Assembly: GCA_011800805.1 (NCBI GenBank)
Contig: MPNW01000108.1
Location: forward strand, 109,504-173,503
DNA: 64,000 bases
Direction of reading: 5' to 3'
DNA from: Hirudo medicinalis
Lineage: Eukaryota; Annelida; Clitellata; Hirudinida; Hirudinidae
The position numbers and the translations under genes are program-made. Under the pieces are notes generated by a model that worked only from the letters and a program-made list of their open reading frames with translations, did not search any database and was not told the origin of the DNA. Shown here in pieces: positions 1-11,307 of the stretch (its first letter is position 1; the number at the start of each line of letters is the position of its first letter).

Positions 1-1022
1 TGCGTGAGTAAAATACCGCCCAGACATTAATCTGTAAGACTAAAAGTCAAACATATTTAGAATGTTCTTCCACAGGCTTCATAAAAATTAAATAAACCTC
101 AAAAGCATCTTCAAGGTTTTCTTTATGAATTGCCAAAGCAACTCTCATGAACATATGCTGTGGTCTCTCGACTATTTTATTGTCGACTTTCAACAAATAC
201 GACTTTTCCAATGTCTGTGGAAAAAAGCTAAGATATATTTTTGAGTTGATAAATAAAATCCAAGTTTATATTTATGCATCAAAGTATGCTCTACTTTAAA
301 GCCAAAGTAAGTGATGTCAAAATCTTGATCAAAATTTATAACAGAATTGATTTTTTCAGAATTTTCTTTGACAACTTGATAAAAGTTTGTTGACACCAAT
401 GGTTGATGGACTTCAGTGAGTGGATGAAGGTGACCATAAAGACCTTCAACAACATCTAAATTTGATAAAAACATGAACATTAATAAAATAATGTGCAAAC
501 ATGTTCTTAAACACAAATTTAAAAAAATTAAACCAACCACTAAATTTGCTTTTGGTGTTTTTGTGTAGATTTGTTATAGCAATCCTTCCAGCAAGCAAAG
601 CATAATCAGGATGTTTTGTAGTCATTGAAGCACATACTTCAGCCACCAGAATATCTAGATCTCCACTTAAAACTTTTGACGTCAATCCTTCATTGACTTT
701 CTCAACAACTTCAGCCTAAAATTTCCAATAAAAATCAATTATTTAATTCCTCTTTATGGATTCTAAAAAAATGCAAAATTAAGACTCACCAGGTCAATAT
801 AATTCATGTCGAGGCCAAAACAGACCTTTTCAAGTCTGCTCATCAACTTGTCAGGATCAAACTCTTCCATTTTATCTAAAATTATTATGACTGAAAATAA
901 AATATAATGCAAGAAACAAATTTAGAACAAAATGAAATACCTCGTTTCATTACTATCTTAGGAACCTTTATGTGGCATTTGATTTCTGCATGTGACGTCC
1001 TTTGTTTGAAATCGAGCTTCAT
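1..1022 (-). CDS. RRM1: Ribonucleoside-diphosphate reductase large subunit, N-terminal part (runs off the window)
   Basis: This is the R1 subunit of class I ribonucleotide reductase, which reduces ribonucleotides to deoxyribonucleotides in the cytosol. Exons read on the minus strand are 1022-941, 875-790, 715-538, 455-295, 214-98 and 39-1, all with GT-AG borders and consistent phase, giving about 220 residues. Recognisable family segments in order are KVCFGLDMN and [16 protein letters not shown] (ATP-cone region), [37 protein letters not shown] and, at the window edge, [10 protein letters not shown]. The active-site cysteines and the C-terminus lie outside the window. The start is uncertain: ATG at 1022 is the first in frame, but the family usually begins nearer the ATG at 950 (MKRD, compare MHVIKRDG). 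The next gene upstream of its 5' end is the GnRH precursor on the same strand. Identity is certain by family comparison; exon borders are inferred. Confidence 0.92.
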
Positions 1023-2805
1023 TGCAGCACAATACAATAAACAACTCCTTACAAATTTCTGTAGATTTAATAACAATAACTGCCATTCTGTTTACCCTTA
1101 TATAGTCTCACAAACGGACTGCGGCGTTTTTCCTCGACACTTTCGGAGAAACCAGCTTGATTGTTTCTGTCCCCACTTCAACGCTGACAAAAACATGCGT
1201 GAACCCATGCGACCTCAGCTAAAGTTGCGTGAGCATAACAACCATCCTTTAAAATTCAAACACCTCGTTGTCAACGGCAATAAAAAAAATTACAAAACTT
1301 GTCTGGTGTAACAAAGTTAAGTCATAAATTTATATAGTACATATGAGTATATAATTAACGAAACGGAGGTCAAGCTTATGGATTCTATTTATTGAATTAA
1401 ATCTCTATTATGACTTTTTCCGGTCCCTCTTATTTCTTTGCTTCCAAAATAATCACATGGAAGTTACTGGAAAGGTGAAGGACATGAAAAGAAACAACAA
1501 GATTCAACAAGATGTTGGGTCGTATTTAATCAAACTAATACCATAACAAATGTTTTATTATGCAAATACATATATATATAGCGAATAGTTAATATCGATG
1601 AAATACACCTTGTCAATTATAACATGTTCAGATGGATCAAGCTGCTGCAGCTTTTCAAATAGTTGTTCTCATCTGTTTGAAATAACACCTGTTTTGTTGT
1701 CTAAATATTATCGAGTTTTAAATAAACAGTCGAAAGTAATGACATTTACTCTATTTTGGGCAGCTTTTATTTCAACTATTTCCGGGCAAGGAGAACTCGT
1801 TCAACATTTCCAGAGTTTCATGGGGGAAGGCAGTTGCAGGCCTCCAAACTTTACTAAACTTTCTGGAGGTCGGATTCTTCTTTTCTAAGTGGCAGATTTA
1901 TTGTGGCATTTATTTACCCCCAAGCAAACAAAAAACTAAATTCCAAGGGTTAAGGCCTCGGCTCGTTGATTTGTTATCTAGTTTGACCTCCCAAGTAGCT
2001 TTCCCATCATCTGACTTTGGAAACGTATGCAAAGAAAAAGTTAGATTTCATTTTGGCCTTGATTAGCAAGAAAAGATCATTACATGACGTCCTTGGTGAA
2101 GTCTGTAGCCATTAGATACATGCATCTCCACCATACTCCCAGAGACAAAATTGTGCAGAATCAAATGTAGCTGAAGCATTCTTATATATATATCAGTACA
2201 TATATTTGAATAATAGGAAATATTTTTACAAATAGTTCAAGGTAAATTAACTAATGAGCAATTAATTAATGATAATTAATATATATAATAATGATAATTA
2301 ATGATATGGATGTCGGACTTGTTGACTTATAGCAGCAGGGCTTATTATGTCAGCGAAGAATACACAAATTCTTAACACATCGTAATCATGATCAGGAGCT
2401 GTAACGCATGATTCCTAGAGACTGTACAAGGTCTCAAAGTCTGTCAAAAACCACTTGTGGAAAATTACGACAAACCTTTTTACCGAATGACTTAATTTTC
2501 ATTCATATTAGGTTCTTAGAAGTGTTTATCAGAGTTGGTTAACCTAACCTTTGAACATGATGCAACGTAGATTTTAACTAAAGGATAAGTTTTGTGAGAG
2601 GAGGTTTCTGTTGATGATAATATTACTTGGAAATAAACGTTTGATTACATTTATTATTAGATATTTTATAAACTCATTTCAATGTAAATCATCTTTAATT
2701 GAATAGTCTGGAGACAGGCTTCATTAATCGCGTTCAATTATAATTGAGAAGATAAGTAAATAGCAATGGATTTCAGAAAGTGATGGAAATTCCATGTATC
2801 GTTTT
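1023..2805. other. Intergenic, no supported gene
   Basis: AT-rich spacer between the 5' end of the reductase gene and the 3' end of the GnRH gene. It holds short TATATA runs near 1570 and 2185 and a tandem AATTAATGATAATTAAT motif near 2255-2310. An AATAAA on the minus strand at 2650-2655 is a likely poly(A) signal for the GnRH gene. A 96-codon open frame at 1598-1888 ends in a signal-peptide-like segment (MTFTLFWAAFISTISG) but has no recognisable homology or convincing splice sites. Confidence 0.5.
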
Positions 2806-3376
2806 CTATTCTTCATTTTCCTGAAACCAAAACAAAACTGAGTTATCACGCAAACGTCAAACCTCATTAAAGCTTAAAGCCTCAAATTAGGTTTAGAATC
2901 AATGTTTATTCAGTCAAGCAATTGCTTCTTGAAAATGTCCCTTTGATGCCTTTGACGTACCAGTCCAGATAAGGGCATGTCGTTTCTAAGAACTTTATCC
3001 TTTGCACAGTTGCTGTCCAGACGCTCCCATAGTAACTTCACACAAATGTTAAGTTATGAAACAACTTTAATATTTAAAATGATTAATAATTCACATATTT
3101 ATGAGAATCAATAAGATCTTTCTAGTTAATCGTTTAGATTTCTCACTTTAACAAATCCTGCCATAGTTCTGCAAGAGAATTCTTCCCGAGAGAACGAAGG
3201 GTCTTCACGGAAGGTATTCTGTTGCTCCTTAGAATAGGACCTCTTTCCTGGTAACCATCCCTTGCTGAAGTGATAGGCTTGACCGTTACAAAATGTGGTG
3301 GAGAGATCCATAAACAATAGGAAGAAGATTGCGAATCTACTCAATGCTTGGATGCGAGTCATTTTTAAGCTTGTAC
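2806..3376 (-). CDS. GnRH-type neuropeptide precursor
   Basis: A preprohormone of the GnRH/AKH/corazonin superfamily. Coding exons are 3362-3147 (ATG at 3362), 3035-2961 and 2820-2806 (stop TAG 2808-2806); all introns are phase 0 and the product is 101 residues. Residues 1-27 form a signal peptide with hydrophobic core FAIFFLLFM. Cleavage after CNG exposes Q28, and QAYHFSKGWLPG followed by KR predicts a mature peptide pGlu-AYHFSKGWLP-Gly-amide or -Pro-amide depending on processing. The remaining 60 residues are the GnRH-associated peptide, with two cysteines (EEFSC and DSNCAKDK). This peptide pattern is known from annelid and molluscan GnRH. The splice acceptor at 3377-3378 leaves 14 nt of 5'UTR in this exon, so an upstream noncoding exon exists (see 4016-4085). 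I am very sure of the hormone exon and fairly sure of the two downstream exons. Confidence 0.9.
3246..3281 (-). other. Mature GnRH-like peptide
   Basis: The 12 codons encode QAYHFSKGWLPG, immediately followed by a dibasic KR site (AAG AGG). N-terminal Gln directly after the predicted signal cleavage would cyclise to pyroglutamate, and the terminal Gly is the amide donor. HFS at positions 4-6, GW at 8-9 and the final PG match lophotrochozoan GnRH. Lys at position 7 and Leu at position 10 are the variable positions. Confidence 0.9.
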
Positions 3377-4015
3377 CTAGAATCACAAAGAAAGCGTCAC
3401 TTAAATTGCGAAAGTATTGGGAAAGCCACGGATAATATGGAAGGAGTTCCAGTGGATGCTTGCACTTTTAAAGATGTGTTGAAGAGAATAAACATGCACC
3501 GGAGCGGTCTACTTAAACCGTGGAAATGTCTCAAATGTTGCCCAAACAATCGGTTTACAGATTAGTGTTCGGTAAACTCTTTATTAATCTTTTATTTCAA
3601 AATATATAGAAAAGAAATATATCATTGACATAAATTGCTTTGTCTGAATATTTCTAGAGTTGCTTAGTCTTCTTTTTCTTAATCCAAACTTCGGTAATTT
3701 GAAATATATCATTTAATTTTTGACATCTGTTTTCTTGTAATTACTTTAAACATTCTCCTAGATATTCGTTGCATCCACTGGTTAGAAGAGATGTTTTCAC
3801 TCACTTATTATAGAAAACAATGCGAAGCATGCATCAATTGCAATCTTATGATGTCCTAAGAATTCCAAATCTCGAATAAATATTCTTTTTGCTTAAAATC
3901 AACTTCACAAAATGTAATTATTTCACGTGATTATCTATAGCTTCTTTAAAGTATTATTTAAAATATTAAAGTTAAATATTCTTGTTAAAGTTTAAAATGA
4001 TTCGATGACACTCAC

Positions 4016-4085
4016 CTACCAAAAGAGGGGACAGTCGCTTACTTCTCAGGAGCCAATTGGTGTCAAATTGCTGATTGTCAGAACT
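4016..4085 (-). other. Predicted 5' noncoding exon of the GnRH gene
   Basis: On the minus strand a strong donor (GGTAG/gtgagt, intron starting at 4015) lies about 70 nt downstream of the probable transcription start set by the TATA box at 4106-4113. It would splice to the acceptor at 3377-3378. A second possible donor (GAA/gtaagc) lies inside this stretch. It is inferred from signals only. Confidence 0.45.
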
Positions 4086-4105
4086 TTCTATCGAGCGGAT
4101 GGTGG

Positions 4106-4113
4106 TTTTTATA
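4106..4113 (-). promoter_or_regulatory. TATA box for the GnRH precursor gene
   Basis: TATAAAAA on the minus strand, with an ATTGG (CCAAT-type) motif just upstream at about 4121-4125. It sits about 25-30 nt before the inferred 5' exon and is in the right place for a tightly regulated neuropeptide promoter. Confidence 0.5.
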
Positions 4114-5106
4114 GACTGACCAATGGCACGGGCATGCTCATGACCTTATAAATGATGCATGTTCCTTTATTGAACTTTCGTGACGCTCGAAAATGCCGTG
4201 AAAAGTCAGAATTAATTCAGAGGGCAAAAGTCATTCTCGGGAAGTCCAAGAAATGATCTCTTAATAATTCAAGAAGGCAGTAGAAAGATGCACTAAGTTC
4301 TTTAAAGGCTGCTCAGAATAACGTATGACTTGCTGGACTTAACTTGATCGCAGTTTTTAAGTCGCACTTCCTCTCATGGATTGACTGTGCTGCAAATATG
4401 AATCAATTTACAATAAATATTTAATGTTTCACTTTGGGATTTTCTTGCATTACTTTAAAACAATTCCTCGGACGAATGGTTTCAAATTAAATTGAAATAA
4501 ATGTCTGGCGAATGTTTCTATAATTAAGCAACTGGCTGTTATTGTGGATAAGAAACTTGATTATCATTGATTTTTTTTTAATAACTTGAGAGAAGATTGG
4601 TCTTAAGAAGAACATTTTATTTAATTATTTTTAACTCAATTGTTACAAGTCAATTTTACAAATGGGATTAGATCATTATCTGTCGAGGAATGGAATGAAT
4701 GAAAAGGTGTCGGTGAATTATAGATGAATCTAAAGTAATGGCTTGAATCATAGCAGAGGCTTATGATCTAAATGCTTTTTAAGGGCAAATAAAGTCTTCT
4801 CAGTTAATAATTAATAGTTTTGAATTTAAAAATTAATATTATTTTAATCGATAATTAATGACCAATAGTCATCGGCCATCTTAGTTACCGCGTGAGCAGG
4901 CTTTTTAATGTTTCTGGGTCGGTCTAAGAAGTAACAAGATCCATCTAATTCCAATTATGACTTTAAATCAAAAATTGATTTTAATAATCATTTTTTAATA
5001 TATTTTTAATAGTTTAAAAATAGCATGGTTAAAGTTGATATAAATGAAGTCCCATCAGTAATTATTAGATATTTAAAAATGTGAAAATTGTTTGAAACTA
5101 TAAATG

Positions 5107-5132
5107 ATGATGATGACGACGACGACGACGAC

Positions 5133-5164
<32 letters not shown>

Positions 5165-5375
5165 TGATGATGACGACGACGACGATGACGATGATGATGA
5201 CGATATTGATGACCATGACGACGACGACGANGAAATGATGAATGATGATGATGACAACGAAGATGACGACGACGATGACGATGACGATGACGATGATGAT
5301 GATGACGACGACGACGATGACGATGATGATGACGATATTGATGACCATGACGACGACGACGACGACGACGATGCT
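5107..5375. repeat. (GAC/GAT)n microsatellite with internal duplication
   Basis: About 270 bp of nearly pure GAY triplets, interrupted once by a single N at 5231. The block ending GATATTGATGACCATGACGA occurs twice, before and after the N (about 5140-5230 and 5270-5360), so the array contains a duplication of roughly 130 bp or a misjoin. It gives open frames of poly-Asp and poly-Ser that should not be taken as genes. Confidence 0.9.
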
Positions 5376-6180
5376 GATGGTTTCAAAATCTTCGGCGTGA
5401 AGAGAGCTTTTAATAAAGTTTCAGAAAATTAGCGACACATATAATCTTGTAGTCATGTTATCCAAAAAAATAATGGCGAAACATTTTGCGATCCACGAAA
5501 AGGAATAAAGGTCAGGACTGAATCACCATTTCATTCGAAAAAATGATCATCATTGTCACTGCTATCGTTATCACTAGGATCCTTCCTCGGAACTGCTAGT
5601 AATATTACTACTGTATTTTTTTTCGGCCTCACAAACATAAAAGCATGCAACATGCGAAAACCTCTCTCAAAGGTTTAGTGTCCGCATAAGGGTCCGAGAT
5701 CTCCCTGGACATGAATTAAGGAAAGGAAAGCAGAAAAATGCCAAAAAATACAACAACACCGGGTAACATCAACATTTAATGTTTTTTGTAAGTTCGCAGT
5801 CAAAGATCTGTTCTTTCGGTGGCACTTAATGTGCCTCCACATTTTGTAAGAATGTTGGAGAGCAGGGAATGTTGTTTCCGAAGCACTTTCAAGTTGATTT
5901 TATTCTCAGAATTTTTAACCGCATCAATCAGCATACGGACATCGGAGTCAAATGAACCTCGAGTCACTTCTTAACCTCCTGCTTTTCTGAAGTTGTGACG
6001 TCTAAACGAGAAGAGACGTTAATGCCGAAAATTTAGTCTATCAACTCCAAGTTTTCCCCTTTTAAGTTACCAATAACTTCACAATCCTGAACGGAATGTA
6101 GTGGACACGATATATTCACAAAAAACTGATGCAAATTACCGAGAATTCGCGAAAACAGACGCACGACCACTCCCTCGAGA

Positions 6181-6408
<228 letters not shown>

Positions 6409-6714
6409 TACTATTAAAAATAGTAATACTAATAGTGTTACATCTTGTGGACTTAAGACTTTAAGAAATGTTTATATGCAAAGACTGTAGGATGCAATAA
6501 CTGGCTCATCCCTGATCCTGGAATACTTCACAAATCTATTATATTAAATCTAATTAATGATGCCTATAATTAAACATAATTATCTATTTCTGGTGTATTA
6601 GATCCATTAGGAAGTTCGTGAAAGAGTTTTGCCTATCTGATGTTAATCAAATATTCATTACAGTGAAGTGAATGTGACCTCTGAGCAGCCACTTTCTGTA
6701 TGGACATTATTTTT

Positions 6715-6885
6715 GGACATTGGCGTGCAGGTTTGCCGAACGGGTTGCGTTCCTGCATAGGGCGGTAATGGCAACAGTCGTAGTGTGTCGTGTTCGAAAC
6801 CCAGTCTGCACTGCCGCAAGCGCCCTTGGTTAACAAAAAGCGCCTCTGACGCTATGGCGCTGTATAAATGAACTACATACATTTT
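6715..6885 (+). mobile_element. tRNA-derived SINE, copy 1
   Basis: A GC-richer block with pol III internal promoter signatures: an A-box-like TTTGCCGAACGGGTTGCG at 6732-6749 and a B-box GTGTTCGAAACCC at about 6789-6801. After the tRNA-like head comes a tail module ending GACGCTATGGCGCTGTATAAATG. The tail module occurs again, inverted and diverged, at about 50019-50110, which supports a dispersed family. No target duplication was identified. Confidence 0.6.
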
Positions 6886-6959
6886 GATAATTGACATCGT
6901 AGGTTTCGTAACTTCATTGGTACATTGTTTTCTCTTTTATTTTTTATTTTTTTGTTTGC

Positions 6960-7345
6960 AGCTACCCATATTTGTTTGATATGCTAAATGCATTTAAATT
7001 CAATAACATTTACGAAAATTGTTCAATCGTTTTACTTAGCTCTTTGTTTTAATTACACATTTCCATGACATCCGTTTACTTATCTTTGAGGAGGAGAATG
7101 AATTTCTACATATTAAATGAAATTACTGCAATATTAAGGGGTGTCATTCGGAGCAAGACTTTGCAGACAAAAATCTTGTTGACGAAGATATAGAGAAGTT
7201 CTTTGCCGAAAGGAAGAGATTGCAGTATTTTTGTGGAATGAACTATGAAATCGATGGACCCTGGATGGATATATGAACATTTTTAAAAAGCATTTGAAAC
7301 GTAGTTTCCAAATATTATAATTTAAAACTTCGCAATTGAAAATAA
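6960..7345 (+). other. Possible orphan exon(s) or gene relic
   Basis: A strong splice acceptor (long T-rich tract then TTTGCAG, ending 6960) precedes an open stretch YPYLFDMLNAFKFNNIY. A second open stretch at about 7141-7276 reads CHSEQDFADKNLVDEDIEK and onward to a TGA, with AATAAA near 7341. The two stretches are in different frames with no clear splice between them. I do not recognise the product; it may be a diverged gene end or a pseudogene. Confidence 0.25.
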
Positions 7346-7808
7346 ATTTGAGTGTCTGCTAACTTCAGCTACGTTAAAGGCTTTTACCATTATGTAAGTG
7401 TCTGCTGGCGGAAGACAAGTAGATAGAGGCTTTGTAGTCTATTCAGTTTAACTGAAAACTAAGGCTTAATGCAATTAGTTGGATTTCAAACGTTTTTTTT
7501 TTCAAGTAGATGGAATAATATTCACACATATCATTTTGTCAATCTCCCATTTCTGAAAGGAACCTTCAAAAATGTTTTTGCAAACAATACACGGCCTTTA
7601 TTCGGCTAAAATATTCCCGCATAAGAAATTATTTAAAGGGCTTTTGTTACAGACACAGTTTTTGACTTTTTTTTTATGTAATTGCTATTTTTATGTAATT
7701 TTGTGCCTATTTGTCGCGATGGTTATAAAGCATAACCTTTTTGCACTTTGCTGAAGCTCAGTGCATGTTTTAGTATTATCGCTCTTCTGCAACCTTCGCT
7801 GAATAAAA

Positions 7809-9334
7809 ATGTTCCTTAGTAAGAACTTTTATTTAAACATAATAAATGAAAAATCATTTTGTTTGATTGCCTTTTTAACTTTTTAGAGCGAGCTTTGTCG
7901 CTTTCGTCCCGAGGGTTCTACACCTCAGTCGTTGTGCATGGCCAAGTCAATAAACAACTCCTTAGTAAATTGAGAAAAACTACTGGCTTTCCATTTATTA
8001 AATGCGGCCAAGCATTAGAGAAATTTGATAACAACATAACCGAAGTGTGTTCGCATTCTAATCACTTTATTTCAGAATTAGTTGTATAAATTTGTTAAGA
8101 TGTCAAATTATGATAAATCTGAGTCAGTTGATGATCATTCTCAGGCAGAAAAATGGTTGAAAGAAGAAGCCCAGAAGGAAGGATGGACCAAAGCAACAAA
8201 ACTTCAAGGAAGACCTATGTCTCAAGGTCTCATTGGACTATCAGTTTCAGAAAACATTGCATCTATGGTTGAAGTACGAACAAACTAACATTATTTTAAT
8301 TACGTATTTTGTTTCAACTTGTCTTATTATGCTGGAATTTTAGGTGAATTGCGAGACAGATTTTGTGGCAAGGAATGTAAATTTCCAAAACTTTGTGAAC
8401 ACGGTCACACAAGCATTGTCACAGCATGGCAAAGAGAATAATATATCAAAGGTTTGAAGACTTAACCATCAAAAGCAATGCAGTGCACAAGAATTAGCTT
8501 CATTGTTTATCAATAGGCAGTGCTAAACCAATCTCAACTTGCTGAACTGAGGGCGAATGGCAAAAAGATCTCAGACCTCATGGCCCTTGAGGTAGGAAAC
8601 CTGGGAGAAAATATGTTGGCCAGGAAGGGTGTCCTGCTTAAGCCTGCTGATGGTCAAATGATGTCTGCTTATGTCCACTTTACAGGTTAGCATTAGTAAA
8701 GAGCAAAATCATAACTATGTCCAACTGCTCTTATTTAGTATAAAAGCTTCATTTGTTAAGCAGTGTAGCAAAGCATCCCATTACAGATTAAACTATGTTC
8801 ATGCTTCTGGTTTTTATAACATTATTGATTTCTGATTTGCATGACGCCATGCTTTTAGAATATTACATTTTGTTTTGTTACATTTCTGAAGATATCACAA
8901 CTTCTTGAGATGCTAAGTTCTTGAGATTGACATATTTTATTGCAGGTGCTAAGCTTCTGCAAGCAAATGAAGCATTTTTATTGGGTAAATATGGAGCCCT
9001 GGTTGTGTATGAAGAAGACCCATCCATAAAGGAAGTGCCAACTGAAGAGGGCCAGGAAAGCACCCTCACATTGGAAGATCTTGGAAAGCAGTTGTGTCAG
9101 CATGTGGTTGGAATGAATCCAACAAGCATCGGAAGCTTTGATGAGGAGTTGAAAGAGAAGCCACAGGAGGAAAAGAGATTACTCCACCAGGATTTCATGT
9201 TTGATGATTCCTTGTCAGTTAAAGATGTTCTAAAGAAATATGGAGTGAGAGTTACAGATTTCATTAGAATCGAATGCGGAGAGGAACGAGTTGAAGAAAC
9301 TGAACCAGAATCATCAAAAGCTCTTGAACAATAA
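7809..9334 (+). CDS. TSFM: Elongation factor Ts, mitochondrial
   Basis: Guanine-nucleotide exchange factor that recycles EF-Tu in mitochondrial translation. Exons 7809-7818, 7887-8044, 8145-8273, 8344-8451, 8517-8685 and 8946-9334 join in frame to 320 residues, the usual length. Exon 1 has only ten coding bases; joined to exon 2 it gives [17 protein letters not shown], a basic, serine-rich mitochondrial presequence. The N-terminal EF-Ts domain follows ([20 protein letters not shown]), then the hallmark [22 protein letters not shown], and the dimerisation/core half ending in a [16 protein letters not shown] motif. Introns are 68-260 nt. The ATG at 7809 was chosen because it supplies the transit peptide and splices in phase. 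AATAAA at 9330-9335 overlaps the stop codon, and the gene converges on the TPR gene only 86 nt away. Confidence 0.93.
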
Positions 9335-9347
9335 AACATCAGAGATA

Positions 9348-9361
9348 GTGACATTTATTTA
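9348..9361 (-). terminator. Poly(A) signal region of the TPR gene
   Basis: The minus strand reads GATAAATAAATGTC, 60-75 nt past the TPR gene stop and within 30 nt of the EF-Ts stop on the other strand. The two convergent transcripts therefore almost certainly overlap at their 3' ends. Confidence 0.5.
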
Positions 9362-9420
9362 TCAACATCTTTAAAAAAAAGCGTGCTTGTGTTGTATGTA
9401 CAGGCTTGCGAGAACCAGAA

Positions 9421-11307
9421 TTAGTTCATGGCTGTATCTTCTTCATCACTGCTGCTCTCGATGTCGTCTGCTTCATCACCCTCCATTTCCACATCATCAA
9501 CATCTGAACATAGTTTAAAATCTTGTAAACCATAAAAATTAATTTTCATTTCAAATGGTATTACAAACCTTGAGATACTTCTTGGAAGATCTCTTTCATG
9601 TGCTCAACCATGCCTTCATCTTCATAGCTTATTTTAGCAGCCAACTGAAGGTTAATATGTTGAACATATCAGTGCAACAACTCAATTGAGATAATGACAT
9701 AAAAAAGAATATTTGTGTTCACAGCTTAGTTAGGTTGCTGACTGAAATAGTTATAAAGTACCTCAATTCCCTTCTCCATGTACCCCTTTACGTTCCCTCG
9801 GAATTCCCCACCTTGCAGGTAATTCAGCCATCCCAGCAGGTACCACACCTGAGCAAGCAGCAAAGACAATTAAATACTGAGAAAATTATTTGGGAAATTA
9901 GGTTTAAAACCTACCTCAACAACTTGATCGTCTTCATCCAGAAGTAGTTCAAGCACTTCAGATGCAGTCTGCAATTGAATTTTAGAAATACGAACTCTGA
10001 ATTCAAAATTTCTGGAATTTAGGATTAAATTTAATCCGTGAATATTCTGGATTATATGACTTATTCAAACAGCTTAGACACCATTGCCATCAAGCTGATA
10101 GAAGGACATGTTTGTTAAGCAAGTGTGATACCTCATATTCCTCCAACTCAATGAGCAGTTTGCTGCAGTTTGTTCTTCCACTGTAGCTTATTGGACAAAT
10201 CTGTCAAATAAAGGAGCTATTAACATATGAATGAGCATGCTTGAAAACCAAGACTTACATAAGACCACTCGCTTGTTTCATGAGTTTCTGATTTGCTGAC
10301 CTCCCTGAGCTTTGGCAGCCACATTTCAATACCCTTGTTGATGGATTCTTTGGCAGACTGGAAAAATTATAAAATTATTATTATTACCTAGCATTCAACT
10401 TATAAATTTATGATAGTAAATACCTGCATATCACCTTTGCTGATGAAATAACTGGCATAAAGGTGGTAAACCTCTGCATTATCACCATCTGCAGCCATAG
10501 CGAGCTCGAGGTTTTCTTTGCACAGGTTCTCAGCATTTTCAGAAAAACTAGGATATTTTAAGTATATTAAAGAGCTGTTATCTCCACAATGTCTACTCAT
10601 TTAACTCACCACTCATCAGTTAGATACATTTCAGCAATTGCCAGGTAGGCATTGCTCAAATCTACAGATTTCAGTTGGTCAGTCTTTAAATATTTTGAGT
10701 TTTTAATTAAAGATAATACTGGAATCGATTGGGATTTGAACAAACATTATCTGTAGGTTGAGAGAGTTTTTTCTTTATAATTTCAATTCCCTTTCTGTAA
10801 TTATTCAATGCTTCTTCTCCACAAGACAGCTGGCCCAGGCACATGTATTTATTATGACCAACTTCTGGACTAAGTTCTACAGCTTTTGTATAACTCTAAA
10901 TGAATTGTATTACATTAAAACGTCGAAAGTATACAAATAAATATGTTAGATAAACCTCGTAAGCTTCAACAGGTTTCCCGAGTTGCAAATTCAACGATCC
11001 CAAAAGTTCTAAAGCTTTCACGTTACTTGGTTCCACAGCAGCGGCTTTTTCACAAAATTTAAACGCCATTTCAAGTTGAAATGATTCAATATATTCCTCA
11101 GCCTTTTGAAGAATTTGAGAGACAGAAAATTTTGAAGATATATTCCCCGATTGTGCACTTTTAAAAGATTCAACTTCTACAACGAAATTTGATCATAGAA
11201 TGAAAAGCATTTAATAAACAATAAAACATGTTAAAGCTATGGTCTGAAGGCTTCAAACCATTTTTTAATTTTTGTTTCTTCTTTGCCAATTTTCCCTTTC
11301 TGTCCAT
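9421..11307 (-). CDS. TPR-repeat protein, probable assembly chaperone of ribosomal protein uL4 (Acl4-like)
   Basis: Eleven exons on the minus strand (11307-11259, 11176-10956, 10895-10746, 10683-10610, 10547-10424, 10357-10259, 10200-10132, 9968-9915, 9848-9762, 9644-9569, 9503-9421) join to 361 residues with every phase consistent. The N-terminus is a short lysine-rich stretch (MDRKGKLAKKKQKLKNE) that could direct nuclear entry. TPR helices follow, for example AFKFCEKAAAVEPSNVKALE, YTKAVELSPEVGHNKYMCL and NAEVYHLYASYFISKGD. Late motif VVEVWYLLGWLNYLQ is typical of the Acl4 family, which in fungi escorts newly made uL4 to pre-ribosomes. The C-terminus is an acidic tail (EGDEADDIESSSDEED). The TPR fold is clear; the uL4 chaperone role is inferred from family resemblance and has little metazoan support. 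A generic TPR protein is the alternative. Confidence 0.8.

Noticed and set aside
907..1311. 134-codon plus-strand frame
   Set aside because: Antisense to the first exon of the ribonucleotide reductase gene and its upstream region; no recognisable motif.
1598..1888. 96-codon frame with a signal-peptide-like segment
   Set aside because: No homology, no cysteine or processing pattern of a known secreted family and no supporting splice or poly(A) signals.
5006..5432. Long poly-Asp, poly-Ser and poly-Val frames
   Set aside because: They are all translations of one GAY microsatellite in six frames, with no flanking coding sequence.
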